Source: UBA6136 sp041178325
Lineage (GTDB): Bacteria > Pseudomonadota > Gammaproteobacteria > Methylococcales > Methylococcaceae
DNA: 50,056 bases
NCBI GenBank assembly: GCA_041178325.1
Contig: JBEGVN010000069.1
Location: 1 to 50,056, forward strand
Reading direction: 5' to 3'
Part shown: positions 9,147-17,010 of the stretch, piece after piece
Layout: each line of letters opens with the position of its first letter
Numbering within the stretch: the stretch's first letter is position 1
Made by a program: the position numbers and the translations under genes
The notes under the pieces: generated by a model
The model's database searches: none
Told to the model about the DNA's origin: nothing
The model's input: the letters and a program-made list of their open reading frames with translations, nothing else

Positions 9147-9443
9147 ATGCTGCCACAGGAAAAAACCGATCCGCAGGAAAATCCACTCTGTTGCCCTTTG
9201 ACCTACCGTCGCGCGGCCGATGAGCACTTTGTGAAGGGTGATGGCATCGGTTGGAGCGCCCGGACGATTCGGTTTCAAGGATTTGACAGTCTTGCGCCTG
9301 GGGATGCTGCGGAGGTCCGCCTTGAGGCCGTAAAGGGATTATTTCCGCCTTTGATGGTGCTTGCTGAGGTGAGTGCCTGTCAGTCGATACAGGGCGGACG
9401 GTTTGAAATCACGGGACATATCAAGGGAATCCTCACCCTCTGA
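9147..9443 (+). CDS. Small PilZ-like domain protein (tentative)
   Basis: A 98-residue protein preceded by TAGGAA 7-12 bases before the ATG. The order of segments resembles a PilZ domain: an Arg pair near residue 20 (YRRAADEHF), a WSARTIRF strand where PilZ proteins carry their D/NxSxxG element, LAPGDAAEVRLE, and a later GGRFEITG strand. The cyclic-di-GMP-binding residues are not convincingly kept: there is no RxxxR, and DxSxxG is degenerate. If it is a PilZ fold it may be a non-binding version. It is the first of three plus-strand genes (with queD-like and DUF1249) and is followed by a 19-base gap. It could be an unrelated beta-barrel protein. Confidence 0.55.
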   Translation: MLPQEKTDPQENPLCCPLTYRRAADEHFVKGDGIGWSARTIRFQGFDSLAPGDAAEVRLEAVKGLFPPLMVLAEVSACQSIQGGRFEITGHIKGILTL

Positions 9444-9462
9444 GGCAAGCACGGAACAGGAC

Positions 9463-9870
9463 ATGTACTCCATCACCAAGGACATCTATTTCTGCTACGG
9501 CCATCGTCTGATGGGGCACCCGGGTAAATGCAGGCATTTACATGGGCATAGCGTCAAAGCCGCCATCACGATTGTTGCGGAGACTCTGGATAATCAGGGG
9601 ATGGTGTGTGATTTTTCCGAGGTCACCAGGGCTGCGCAGAAGTTCATCGATGAAACCTTGGATCACAATTTTTTACTCCATCGGCAGGACCCTTTGGTTC
9701 CCGCCCTGACGGCAGCCAATGAGCGATTTCTGCTGGTTGATGAACATCCGACCGCCGAATTTTTGGCGCGACTGATCTATGAGGCTGTTCAGAAAGAGGG
9801 TCTCAATGTGACGCGGGTGACCCTTTGGGAGACTACGAGTGCCTCGGCAACCTATGTCGAGGATCGCTGA
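9463..9870 (+). CDS. queD: 6-carboxy-tetrahydropterin synthase / 6-pyruvoyl-tetrahydropterin synthase family protein (QueD)
   Basis: A 135-residue protein. The ATG at 9463 is chosen because an upstream extension overlaps the preceding gene and the family begins at this point; GGAACAGG precedes it. The zinc-binding histidines H14, H27 and H29 (in LHGHS) and the catalytic Cys23 (KCRHLHGHS) are in place, as is the later DFSEV segment. Family knowledge: QueD converts 7,8-dihydroneopterin triphosphate to 6-carboxy-tetrahydropterin in queuosine synthesis; related enzymes act in other pterin pathways. Queuosine is a reasonable role because tgt is also present in this window, though far away. The gene overlaps neither neighbour and is followed nine bases later by the DUF1249 gene. 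Confidence 0.88.
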   Translation: MYSITKDIYFCYGHRLMGHPGKCRHLHGHSVKAAITIVAETLDNQGMVCDFSEVTRAAQKFIDETLDHNFLLHRQDPLVPALTAANERFLLVDEHPTAEFLARLIYEAVQKEGLNVTRVTLWETTSASATYVEDR

Positions 9871-9879
9871 GCCAGCCCC

Positions 9880-10311
9880 ATGTCGTCTTTTACCCCAGTG
9901 GAAAAATCGTTTTGGCTGCACCGTGTCTGTGAAGCCAATTATCAACGCCTTAACCGACTCCTGCCTGAACTTGAGGTAATGGCCACGATGGTCACCGCTG
10001 TTCCCCAAGCCCCCGGAAAGCCGCCCCTGAGGTTTCGGCTGCTTGAGCGCTCACCGTTTACGCTGGTTCTTGAAGTGACCCATGACTTTGACGGGCCGTT
10101 TCAGGTTCTGGAGGAGCCGCAGGTTCGTCTTCGGGTCAGCCTGGATGCCAAAACGGTCGAAATGTTGAGTGATCGGGAGCGACCTGACCTTCATGATGCA
10201 CTGGGTCGTGAGCCTGCCCCGTCGCGGGTTCTCGATTACAAGTGGACCCTGAACTACTTCCTCTCAAGATGGCTCGACCACTGTCTTGAATCAGAATACT
10301 GCGTCAGTTGA
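9880..10311 (+). CDS. DUF1249 (YqiB-like) protein
   Basis: A 143-residue soluble protein resembling E. coli YqiB (DUF1249): an N-terminal helix with NYQRLNRLLPEL, a beta-rich middle, and a C-terminal segment LDYKWTLNYFLSRWLDHCL. The family is widespread in proteobacteria and its function is not established. In E. coli it sits beside the ADP-ribose pyrophosphatase gene; here it follows queD. It ends five bases from the convergent recQ stop. Confidence 0.8.
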   Translation: MSSFTPVEKSFWLHRVCEANYQRLNRLLPELEVMATMVTAVPQAPGKPPLRFRLLERSPFTLVLEVTHDFDGPFQVLEEPQVRLRVSLDAKTVEMLSDRERPDLHDALGREPAPSRVLDYKWTLNYFLSRWLDHCLESEYCVS

Positions 10312-10316
10312 GCTTT

Positions 10317-12113
10317 TTATTTCGAAGGGCGTTTGAGCGCCCCCAAGAACGCTTCACCGTACCTTTCCAGCTTCTTCTGTCCAACCCCTGATAGCGCCGC
10401 AAACTCCTCGAGGTTCCGGGGCTTCCTTCGGATCATTTCATCCAGAACGGCATCCTGAAAGATCACGTAGGGGGGCACGCCCTGAGTTTCTGCCAGTTCC
10501 CGGCGCAGGATTCTCAAATCCTCAAAAAGGCGCGATTCCTCCTGGGTCCGGGATGGTCGGCCTTTGCTGGCAGACGTGCTGAGCGTCGGCTCAGCATCCT
10601 TTCGAAGCATGAGTTCCAGCTCGCCTTTTAGTAAGGGTCGGGCTCTTGCATCCAGTTTGAGACCGCCGTGACCTGCGGGATCGATCGCGAGGTAGCCGAG
10701 GGTCACTAATTGCCGATAAATGGAAAACCAGCCCTTGTCATTGATGTCTTTGCCAATCCCAAAGGTGGAGAGTTGCTCATGTCCGAGGCGCTGGATGCGT
10801 TCATTGCTCCGTCCAAGAAGAACATCCACCAGGTGCTGAACACCAAAGCGTTGTCCGGTGCGGTAGACGCAGGAGAGAGCCTTGCGGGCCGCTTCTGTGC
10901 CATTCCAGCTGGCCGGGGGGGAAAGGCAGTTATCGCAGTTTCCACAGGGCTTTTCTGGCTCCTCGCCAAAATAACGAAGAAGGACCTGGCGCCGGCAGAG
11001 CGTGGTTTCACAAAGGCCTAGCATCGCCTCAAGGCGTTGCCGTTCAAGCGCCTTGCGATGTTCGTCAGTATCAGACTCATCCAGCATCTGTCTGAGTGCC
11101 ACGATGTCCTGGATGCCAAACAGCATAAAGGCATTTGCAGGACCGCCGTCTCGCCCTGCGCGCCCGGTTTCCTGATAGTAGGCCTCGATACTCCGCGGAA
11201 GGTCAAGATGTGCGACAAAGCGGACGTTAGGTTTGTCGATCCCCATTCCGAAGGCAACGGTGGCGACCATGATCAAGCCTTCCTCGACGGCAAAGCGCCG
11301 CTGGTGATCTTCCCGAACTTCGGGGGCCAGGCCTGCATGATAAGGCAGGGCCCTAAATCCCTCACGCATGAGCCAGTTGGCCGTCTCTTCGACTTTCCGT
11401 CGGGACAGGCAATAAAGGATGCCGCTGTCTCCCTGGTGATGGGTTCGGAGGAATTTCAGCAACTGAGGTCTTGCGCTCTGGCGTGGGGCGATGGCGTAGC
11501 GAATGTTGGGGCGATCGAAGCTTTGAGCGAAAACCCGAGCATCCTTCAGTCCTAGCCTTGCCGTGATTTCATGGCGCGTCCTTTCGTCAGCCGTTGCTGT
11601 CAGGGCAATGCGGGGGACTTGAGGGTAGCGCTGGTGCAGAAGGGAGAGTGCAAGGTAGTCGGTTCTAAAGTCATGTCCCCACTGAGAAACACAATGGGCT
11701 TCATCGATGGCAAAGAGGCTGACGGTGATTTGATCGAGGAGTGCGAGGAAACGGTCCGTGTTGAGCCGTTCTGGGGCCACATAGAGGAGGCGGAGATGGC
11801 CACTCCTTAGGGCGTTTTCGGTATCCCGCTGTGTTGGGAGGTCATGCATGGAGTTGAGGTAGGCTGCCTGGACTCCAAGCTGCCGAAGCGCCGCCACCTG
11901 ATCTTGCATCAGGGCGATGAGTGGCGAAATGACAACAGCTGTTCCAGCGCGGCACAAGGCGGGCACCTGATAGCAGAGGGACTTCCCGCCCCCGGTGGGC
12001 ATCAGGACTAGTGCATCACCGCCACGGATGACATGGCTGACCGCATCCCCCTGTAGACCCCGGAAATCCTCGAATCCAAAGATGCTGCGAAGGATGTGTT
12101 TGGGGTCAATCAT
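10317..12113 (-). CDS. recQ: ATP-dependent DNA helicase RecQ
   Basis: A 598-residue superfamily 2 helicase of standard RecQ length. Walker A TGGGKS is at 40-45 and DEAH at 137-140, followed by the aromatic-rich loop SQWGHDFR; motif VI is QETGRAGRDG. The RecQ-Ct zinc cysteines follow (LCETTLC then CGNCDNC), then the winged helix, and an HRDC domain from about 525 to the end. It unwinds recombination and replication intermediates 3' to 5'. It is single and convergent with the DUF1249 gene. Its start faces the porin promoter region across 185 bases. Confidence 0.97.
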   Translation of the reverse strand: MIDPKHILRSIFGFEDFRGLQGDAVSHVIRGGDALVLMPTGGGKSLCYQVPALCRAGTAVVISPLIALMQDQVAALRQLGVQAAYLNSMHDLPTQRDTENALRSGHLRLLYVAPERLNTDRFLALLDQITVSLFAIDEAHCVSQWGHDFRTDYLALSLLHQRYPQVPRIALTATADERTRHEITARLGLKDARVFAQSFDRPNIRYAIAPRQSARPQLLKFLRTHHQGDSGILYCLSRRKVEETANWLMREGFRALPYHAGLAPEVREDHQRRFAVEEGLIMVATVAFGMGIDKPNVRFVAHLDLPRSIEAYYQETGRAGRDGGPANAFMLFGIQDIVALRQMLDESDTDEHRKALERQRLEAMLGLCETTLCRRQVLLRYFGEEPEKPCGNCDNCLSPPASWNGTEAARKALSCVYRTGQRFGVQHLVDVLLGRSNERIQRLGHEQLSTFGIGKDINDKGWFSIYRQLVTLGYLAIDPAGHGGLKLDARARPLLKGELELMLRKDAEPTLSTSASKGRPSRTQEESRLFEDLRILRRELAETQGVPPYVIFQDAVLDEMIRRKPRNLEEFAALSGVGQKKLERYGEAFLGALKRPSK

Positions 12114-12180
12114 CTGCCTATTGTATCGAAGCCGGGAGGGTCTTTTGGTTCCTCATGTTGGTGCAGAAATGCGTGAAAAC

Positions 12181-12195
12181 GCACAAAACAGGTGC
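12181..12195 (+). promoter_or_regulatory. NtrC-like binding site upstream of the porin
   Basis: GCAC-N7-GTGC (GCACAAAACAGGTGC) matches the dyad spacing of the NtrC consensus TGCACC-N5-GGTGCA. It lies 55 bases upstream of the -24 element of the predicted sigma-54 promoter, closer than typical enhancers but workable. Only one clear copy is seen; enhancers usually come in pairs. Confidence 0.45.
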
Positions 12196-12248
12196 GGTTT
12201 GTTGCAAAACAACATCGGGTGTTGCTTTATTTTCAACGCCTTGAGGTT

Positions 12249-12264
12249 TGGCACAACTTATGCA
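12249..12264 (+). promoter_or_regulatory. Sigma-54 promoter for the porin gene
   Basis: TTGGCACAACTTATGC has the invariant GG and GC with exactly ten bases between them and matches TGGCAC at -24; the -12 side is ATGC instead of TTGC. Transcription would start near 12275, giving a leader of about 24 bases that contains the GGAGG at 12288-12292. Confidence 0.65.
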
Positions 12265-12298
12265 GTAACAAAATGGTCATACATACTGGAGGTATCCC

Positions 12299-13669
12299 AT
12301 GCGACTTCGCACCCATTCCATTTTCAGGACTGCCGCACTGAGTTCGGCCCTGATTTTTGCCCTGAATCCGCTCGGCGCCAAGGCCGAAAATATCGAAGAC
12401 ACCACAGGTCTCGTCGACTACGCATTGGGCAGCAAAAACCATCAGCCACTGTCTGACTACGGTGTGACTTGGGGCGGTTGGACCGATTTTGGTGTCACGG
12501 CCAATGCGAATGCGCCGGCGGACAAGTTTAACGGACCGGTCACCTTCGGAGACCGCTCCGGCGAACTCCAGATGAACCAGTTCTATGGTTACCTCCAGCG
12601 CGCGATCACCGTAGGAAGTGACGATTTTGATATCGGTGGCCGCGTTGACGTCATGTATGGTACCGATGCCGTCTTTACTCAGGCTTATGGCGCAACGGCC
12701 CTGAGCCCCAGAGGTATCCCCGAAAATCGTGGTAACTACGATCTTCATCTGACTAGCTGGAGTCAGCGTTTCTATGGGCTTGCGCTTCCCCAGGCCTACG
12801 TGGAAATGAATCTTCCGGTAGGTAATGGTCTTGCCGTTAAGGCGGGTCACTTCTACACCCCGGTTGGATATGAAGTTGTTACCGCTCCGGATAACTTCTT
12901 CTACACCCACGCCTACACCATGCAATACGGCGAGCCCTTCACGCATACCGGTATCCTCGGAAGCTATGCCTTCGACGATAACTGGTCAGCAATCCTGGGT
13001 ACCGTGACGGGAAGTGCCACGGGTGGCTGGGATGGTAACTTCAATACCAACCTGACCGCGTGGGACTTCATCGGTGGCGGTACCTGGACCAGCGATGAAA
13101 AGGACTACTCGCTCAACATTACCTCAACGGCCGGGCCGACGGGTGGAAACGACAACAGCACGTGGGCGCTCTACAGCATCGTCGGTAAGGGCAACTGGCT
13201 TGACAATACCCTCCACTATGTCATTCAGCATGACCACGGTTTTGCGAACGATGTATTGACACCGACCGGGTACCAGAATACGCAGTGGTATGGGATCAAC
13301 CAGTACCTGACCTACGATATTCAGGACAATCTCGGTGTAGGTCTTCGTGCCGAGTGGTTCCGTGATCAGGACGGTTTCCGAATTGCTGGTCCTGCTCGAT
13401 GCGGCGCTTCATACAATCTCCGGACTCCGGGCGATGCGTCCTCGGGTTACTCCTATGCTTGTAACGGGGCTAACTGGGCATCCTATGAGCTGGGTGGCGC
13501 AAGCTACTATGGCCTGACCGCTGGCGTGAACTACAAGCCGCTGAAGTGGGTAACGGTCCGTCCGAACGCGCGTTACGATTTCTCAACCTCCAATGTGTTC
13601 ATGAACTCTCAGGGGCAGATGCTGGATTACCAGTTCACCTTCTCAACTGACATGGTCGTTGTCTTCTAA
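12299..13669 (+). CDS. Outer-membrane porin, OmpL-like beta-barrel (BBP2 family)
   Basis: A 456-residue protein with a signal peptide (cleavage probably near AKAEN, about 28-31) and a body of alternating, aromatic- and Gly-rich strands ending in VVVF, as outer-membrane barrels do. Segments such as AGHFYTPVGYE, NFFYTHAY and YGEPFTHTG are characteristic of the putative porin-2/OmpL-like family. Family knowledge: members include channels for small solutes, and some methylotroph members are annotated as urea or short-chain amide porins. The substrate here is unknown. GGAGG lies six bases before the ATG. A sigma-54 promoter and an NtrC-like dyad upstream suggest nitrogen control, which would fit uptake of a nitrogenous solute. 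Two cysteines near residues 364 and 381 could form a loop disulfide. Confidence 0.85.
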   Translation: MRLRTHSIFRTAALSSALIFALNPLGAKAENIEDTTGLVDYALGSKNHQPLSDYGVTWGGWTDFGVTANANAPADKFNGPVTFGDRSGELQMNQFYGYLQRAITVGSDDFDIGGRVDVMYGTDAVFTQAYGATALSPRGIPENRGNYDLHLTSWSQRFYGLALPQAYVEMNLPVGNGLAVKAGHFYTPVGYEVVTAPDNFFYTHAYTMQYGEPFTHTGILGSYAFDDNWSAILGTVTGSATGGWDGNFNTNLTAWDFIGGGTWTSDEKDYSLNITSTAGPTGGNDNSTWALYSIVGKGNWLDNTLHYVIQHDHGFANDVLTPTGYQNTQWYGINQYLTYDIQDNLGVGLRAEWFRDQDGFRIAGPARCGASYNLRTPGDASSGYSYACNGANWASYELGGASYYGLTAGVNYKPLKWVTVRPNARYDFSTSNVFMNSQGQMLDYQFTFSTDMVVVF

Positions 13670-13724
13670 AGGCTCTGCCTTAAGACGGATCACGTGATAC
13701 GAACTGAACATAGAGAGAAATGAT

Positions 13725-14111
13725 ATGAAGATTTCAACCAAACTCCCCCAACTTCTTTTGATTCTGTGCAGTGCAGCGTTGGTTGCCTGTGCCCCCAAGA
13801 AGGCTCCTGAACCCACCCCGATTCAAAAGACCCTGGAACAGGCAGAAAAGGACGCACGTTCAGGTAATGAAGACAAGGCCATCAAGGAAATTGATGCCGC
13901 TGAAAAGGCCTTGATCCAGGAGGACAAGAAGGCGCCAGTATCGCAAGGCTTCAGAAGCTCTCAGGGTAATGACACCAAGGCCAAGGCTGAGGCGGATGCT
14001 CTGAAGGAACTCGAGCATGCAAAGAAGGATGCCAAGGGCAAGCTTGCAGGTGATGCGGCTGACGAAGTCAAAAAGGCCCTGAAGGATGTCGAAGTGAAGG
14101 AAAAGAAGTAA
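13725..14111 (+). CDS. Small Lys/Glu/Ala-rich lipoprotein
   Basis: A 128-residue protein with a lipoprotein signal peptide (MKISTKLPQLLLILC... then lipobox LVAC, lipidated Cys about residue 22), a short Pro-rich linker, and a mature part that is almost all charged alpha-helix (repeated EKDA, KEID, AEKAL, KKDAKGK). It is probably helical or a coiled coil in the periplasm, comparable in style to Lpp-like or stress lipoproteins but not homologous to one I can name. It follows the porin by 55 bases and is closed by a strong terminator, so it is probably the second gene of the porin transcript. Confidence 0.8.
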   Translation: MKISTKLPQLLLILCSAALVACAPKKAPEPTPIQKTLEQAEKDARSGNEDKAIKEIDAAEKALIQEDKKAPVSQGFRSSQGNDTKAKAEADALKELEHAKKDAKGKLAGDAADEVKKALKDVEVKEKK

Positions 14112-14135
14112 TTCTTTCTCGATCTTGATTTCGCA

Positions 14136-14165
14136 GAGAAAACCCGCTTCGGCGGGTTTTCTTTT
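14136..14165 (+). terminator. Rho-independent terminator after the porin/lipoprotein genes
   Basis: Stem GAAAACCCGC / GCGGGTTTTC closed by a TTCG tetraloop and followed by TTTT. It begins 24 bases after the lipoprotein stop. The A-rich left arm and T-rich right arm could also end transcription from the opposite strand. Confidence 0.9.
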
Positions 14166-14240
14166 GACGCGAGGTAAGGTTTCGGATCGACGATTCAGGG
14201 ATGGAGCGGTAGAGTAGGGCCCCCGGAATGGAGGCCCCTC

Positions 14241-14975
14241 ATGACCTATTGTCTTGCTATACAGTCCCCGGATGGATTTGTGCTCGCGTCAGATTCAAGG
14301 ACGCATGCTGGCATTGATCAGGCCAGTGTCTACGGAAAGATGCATCGGTTTCCCATGGGAAGTGACCGCATTCTGGTGCTTTTGGCGGCGGGAAGTCTTG
14401 CGACAACACAGGCGCTGATACATCGTGCAGAGCAGGCAATGGCCTATGATGAGCCTGGGCGTAATCTGGGTCGCGCCATGACCGTGTTCGATGCAGCGCA
14501 ATTGATTGGGCACATGAGCGTCGAAATTCAAAGCATGCACTGGGACGCCATGCAGCGTTCTGGCTTTAGCCCGGAAGCGACATTCATTTTGGCGGGCCAG
14601 TTTCTGGGGCAGGATCCAGAAATCTTTCTGCTTTACCCGCAGGGGAATTGCATCAAGCCGCCACCGGATACCCCTTTTTTGCAAATCGGCGAATCCAAGT
14701 ATGGAAAGCCGATTTTGAGTCGGGTCGTTCATCCCGGAATCTCCCTCGAGGACGCTGCGCGTTGTGCCTTGGTCTCGCTTGATTCCACTATGCGCAGCAA
14801 TCTGACGGTGGGTCCGCCGATAGACCTCATGCTCTATCGGAGAGATCTCTTCGTGCCTGAACGGGAACTTCGACTGGATTTTCAGTCACCCTACTATGCC
14901 CAGATCCAGAGCGCCTGGTCTCAGGGTCTGCGAACAGCTTTTGCCGGGCTACCCAGGTTCGAATGGGAGAACTGA
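14241..14975 (+). CDS. Anbu-type proteasome-like peptidase
   Basis: A 244-residue Ntn-hydrolase of the proteasome beta-subunit superfamily. It begins MTYC, leaving Thr2 as the expected N-terminal nucleophile after Met removal, followed by GFVLASDSRT and later GKM and SLDSTMRSNLTVGPPIDL, all typical of Anbu (ancestral beta-subunit). GGAGG lies six to ten bases upstream. Family knowledge: Anbu forms ring- or spiral-shaped assemblies and is usually encoded with a transglutaminase-like protein, an alpha-E protein and a circularly permuted ATP-grasp protein. None of these is present here; the gene sits alone between the porin unit and glnK-amtB. Its peptidase activity and substrate are not settled. 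HslV is excluded because hslU and the HslV-type start are absent. Confidence 0.85.
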   Translation: MTYCLAIQSPDGFVLASDSRTHAGIDQASVYGKMHRFPMGSDRILVLLAAGSLATTQALIHRAEQAMAYDEPGRNLGRAMTVFDAAQLIGHMSVEIQSMHWDAMQRSGFSPEATFILAGQFLGQDPEIFLLYPQGNCIKPPPDTPFLQIGESKYGKPILSRVVHPGISLEDAARCALVSLDSTMRSNLTVGPPIDLMLYRRDLFVPERELRLDFQSPYYAQIQSAWSQGLRTAFAGLPRFEWEN

Positions 14976-15013
14976 TCCGGCCGGGCTCCCATATGAGTGC
15001 GGCTGACGCTGGG

Positions 15014-15035
15014 TCGCCCCAAGTTGGGGCGATTT
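15014..15035 (+). terminator. Weak terminator-like hairpin after the Anbu gene
   Basis: TCGCCCCA / TGGGGCGA with a three-base AGT loop, followed only by TTT. It lies about 40 bases past the Anbu stop and upstream of the glnK promoter. Confidence 0.4.
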
Positions 15036-15136
15036 CATGGTGCAGAAAAGGGGATTCCCTGCTTTTTATTCATAAAAGAGCGCAGGTGCGTTGGATTTGG
15101 TCCCGCTTTCGCTGCGTTTTTGAGGTTTTCTGACTC

Positions 15137-15153
15137 TTGGCATGACTTCTGCT
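15137..15153 (+). promoter_or_regulatory. Sigma-54 promoter for glnK-amtB
   Basis: TTGGCATGACTTCTGCT has GG and GC exactly ten bases apart, with TTGGCA at -24 and CTGC at -12. The predicted start near 15164 gives a leader of about 42 bases before the glnK ATG. RpoN/NtrC control of glnK-amtB is well known in proteobacteria. No clean NtrC dyad was found between the Anbu gene and this site. Confidence 0.7.
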
Positions 15154-15205
15154 TTTAAGGGTTTGTCCCACAAACAAACTCTCTGCGAGTAGGAGAACAA
15201 CCTCG

Positions 15206-15544
15206 ATGAAACTCATCACTGCCATTCTCAAACCCTTCAAGCTGGACGATGTCCGGGAGGCCCTCTCCGAGGCCGGCATCACCGGCATCACTGTAACCGA
15301 GGTCAAAGGCTTCGGCCGTCAGAAGGGCCATACCGAGCTCTACCGCGGGGCCGAGTACGTGGTGGACTTCCTGCCGAAGATCAAGCTTGAGGTCGCGATC
15401 AGCGATGAGCTGCTTGAAACTGCACTGGATGCGATTGCGACAACCGCCAACACCGGCAAGATCGGCGACGGCAAGATTTTCGTGACCAACCTCGAACAAG
15501 CGATCCGTATTCGTACCGGTGAAACCGGTTCGTCAGCGCTCTAA
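15206..15544 (+). CDS. glnK: Nitrogen regulatory protein PII (GlnK)
   Basis: A 112-residue PII protein of canonical length. It begins MKLITAILKPFKLDDVREAL; the T-loop carries Tyr51 (YRGAEYVVDF), the uridylylation site of proteobacterial PII, and the C-terminal TGKIGDGKIFV segment is the ATP/2-oxoglutarate-binding B-loop region. It senses 2-oxoglutarate and adenylates and, when de-uridylylated, blocks the ammonium channel AmtB. TAGGAG precedes the start. The amtB gene follows 22 bases later, so this is GlnK by linkage rather than GlnB. The upstream sigma-54 promoter points to induction under nitrogen limitation. Confidence 0.96.
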   Translation: MKLITAILKPFKLDDVREALSEAGITGITVTEVKGFGRQKGHTELYRGAEYVVDFLPKIKLEVAISDELLETALDAIATTANTGKIGDGKIFVTNLEQAIRIRTGETGSSAL

Positions 15545-15566
15545 GGCTCTTGAGAGAGAAAATGCC

Positions 15567-16958
15567 ATGAGAAAGTTATTCCAATCCCTTTTTACACTGT
15601 TCCTGACGGTCGTCCCGTTCGGACTTGTCTATGCTGAAGATGTGGTTCCAGTCCCCGATAAGGGTGATACGGCTTGGTTGATTGTGGCCACCATACTGGT
15701 GACGCTAATGGTGCTGCCCGGCCTTGCGCTTTTTTACGGCGGCATGGTGCGTAGCAAGAATATGCTCTCGGTCCTGATGCAGGTCTTCGTGATCTTCTCA
15801 CTGATGGCTCTTTTGTGGGCGCTCTATGGCTACAGCGTCGCTTTCACTGAGGGTAATGCCTTTTTTGGTGGACTGAGCAAAGCGTTCCTGATCGGTGTAA
15901 AGCCCGAATCCGTCGCCGCGACCTTCAGTAAGGGGGTTGTCGTTCCCGAATATCTCTATGTGGCTTTCCAGTTGACCTTTGCAGGCATTACGCCGGCTTT
16001 GATCGTGGGCGCCTTCGCTGAGCGGGTTAAGTTTTCTGCGATTCTGACCTTCATTGTTTTCTGGTTTACCTTTGCCTATCTTCCGATGGCTCATATGGTC
16101 TGGTACTGGGCAGGTCCTGATGCCTATACGAGCCCTGAAGCGGGAGCTGCTGCGGGTGCGACGGCAGGCTTCCTGTTCCAAAAGGGCGCGCTTGATTTTG
16201 CCGGCGGCACTGTGGTTCATATCAATGCCGGTATCGCAGGCCTCGTCGGATCCATCATGGTCGGTCGCCGAATTGGTTATGGTAAAGAGTCCATGGCGCC
16301 GCATAGCGTTGTCATGACCATGATCGGTGCCTCCCTTCTCTGGGTTGGTTGGTTCGGCTTCAATGCAGGCTCCAATCTTGAAGCCAATGGCACGACCGGT
16401 CTCGTGTTCCTGAACACCATGTTGGCAACTGCTGCAGCGACGTTGGCATGGGTAGGTGCGGAATGGCTCAGTCGTGGTAAGCCGAGCATGCTCGGTGGTG
16501 CCTCTGGTGCAGTTGCAGGTCTCGTCGCCATTACCCCGGCATGTGGCTGGGCTGGCCCCATGGGTTCAATTGTTCTGGGTCTTGTCGCTGGCGCAGTGTG
16601 CTTCTGGTCTGTCACCACCCTCAAGAAAGCACTGGGCTATGACGATTCCCTCGATGTCTTTGGCGTACATGGGGTCGGCGGCATCATTGGTGCACTCGGC
16701 ACGGCCATCGTTGCTTCTCCGGCTCTGGGTGGAACCGGTGTTTATGACTATGTTGCCAATGCGGTCGCTGAGTACGACCTTAAGACACAGTTCATCAGCC
16801 AGGCGTGGGGCGTCGGTGTTGCGCTGGTCTGGTCCGGTCTGGTTTCAGTGGTCGGCTTCAAGCTGGTCGATCTGATCATCGGACTTCGAGTGAGTGAGGA
16901 AGTCGAGCGCGAAGGTCTCGATATCACCGAGCACGGCGAAACGGCCTACCACCACTAA
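15567..16958 (+). CDS. amtB: Ammonium transporter AmtB
   Basis: A 463-residue Amt/Rh channel. The ATG at 15567 is chosen because GAGAG precedes it and it begins with a signal peptide (MRKLFQSLFTLFLTVVPFG, cleavage near YAED); a longer reading would overlap glnK. Eleven membrane helices are expected after cleavage. Typical segments are visible: PGLALFYGGMVR, the two pore-histidine regions VVHINAG and FGVHGVGG, and the GKPSMLGGASGAVAGLV repeat. It conducts ammonium across the inner membrane and is gated by GlnK. It is closed by a strong terminator. Confidence 0.97.
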   Translation: MRKLFQSLFTLFLTVVPFGLVYAEDVVPVPDKGDTAWLIVATILVTLMVLPGLALFYGGMVRSKNMLSVLMQVFVIFSLMALLWALYGYSVAFTEGNAFFGGLSKAFLIGVKPESVAATFSKGVVVPEYLYVAFQLTFAGITPALIVGAFAERVKFSAILTFIVFWFTFAYLPMAHMVWYWAGPDAYTSPEAGAAAGATAGFLFQKGALDFAGGTVVHINAGIAGLVGSIMVGRRIGYGKESMAPHSVVMTMIGASLLWVGWFGFNAGSNLEANGTTGLVFLNTMLATAAATLAWVGAEWLSRGKPSMLGGASGAVAGLVAITPACGWAGPMGSIVLGLVAGAVCFWSVTTLKKALGYDDSLDVFGVHGVGGIIGALGTAIVASPALGGTGVYDYVANAVAEYDLKTQFISQAWGVGVALVWSGLVSVVGFKLVDLIIGLRVSEEVEREGLDITEHGETAYHH

Positions 16959-16983
16959 TCATTTCTTGTGTGGCTCTCCCCTC

Positions 16984-17010
16984 GGGCGTCTTCGGACGCC
17001 CTTCTTTTTT
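16984..17010 (+). terminator. Rho-independent terminator after amtB
   Basis: Stem GGGCGTC / GACGCCC with a TTCG tetraloop, then TTCTTTTTT. It lies 25 bases after the amtB stop. Confidence 0.92.

Noticed and set aside
14241..14975. HslV protease
   Set aside because: No hslU is adjacent, the length is 244 rather than about 175 residues, and the N-terminal sequence is of Anbu type.
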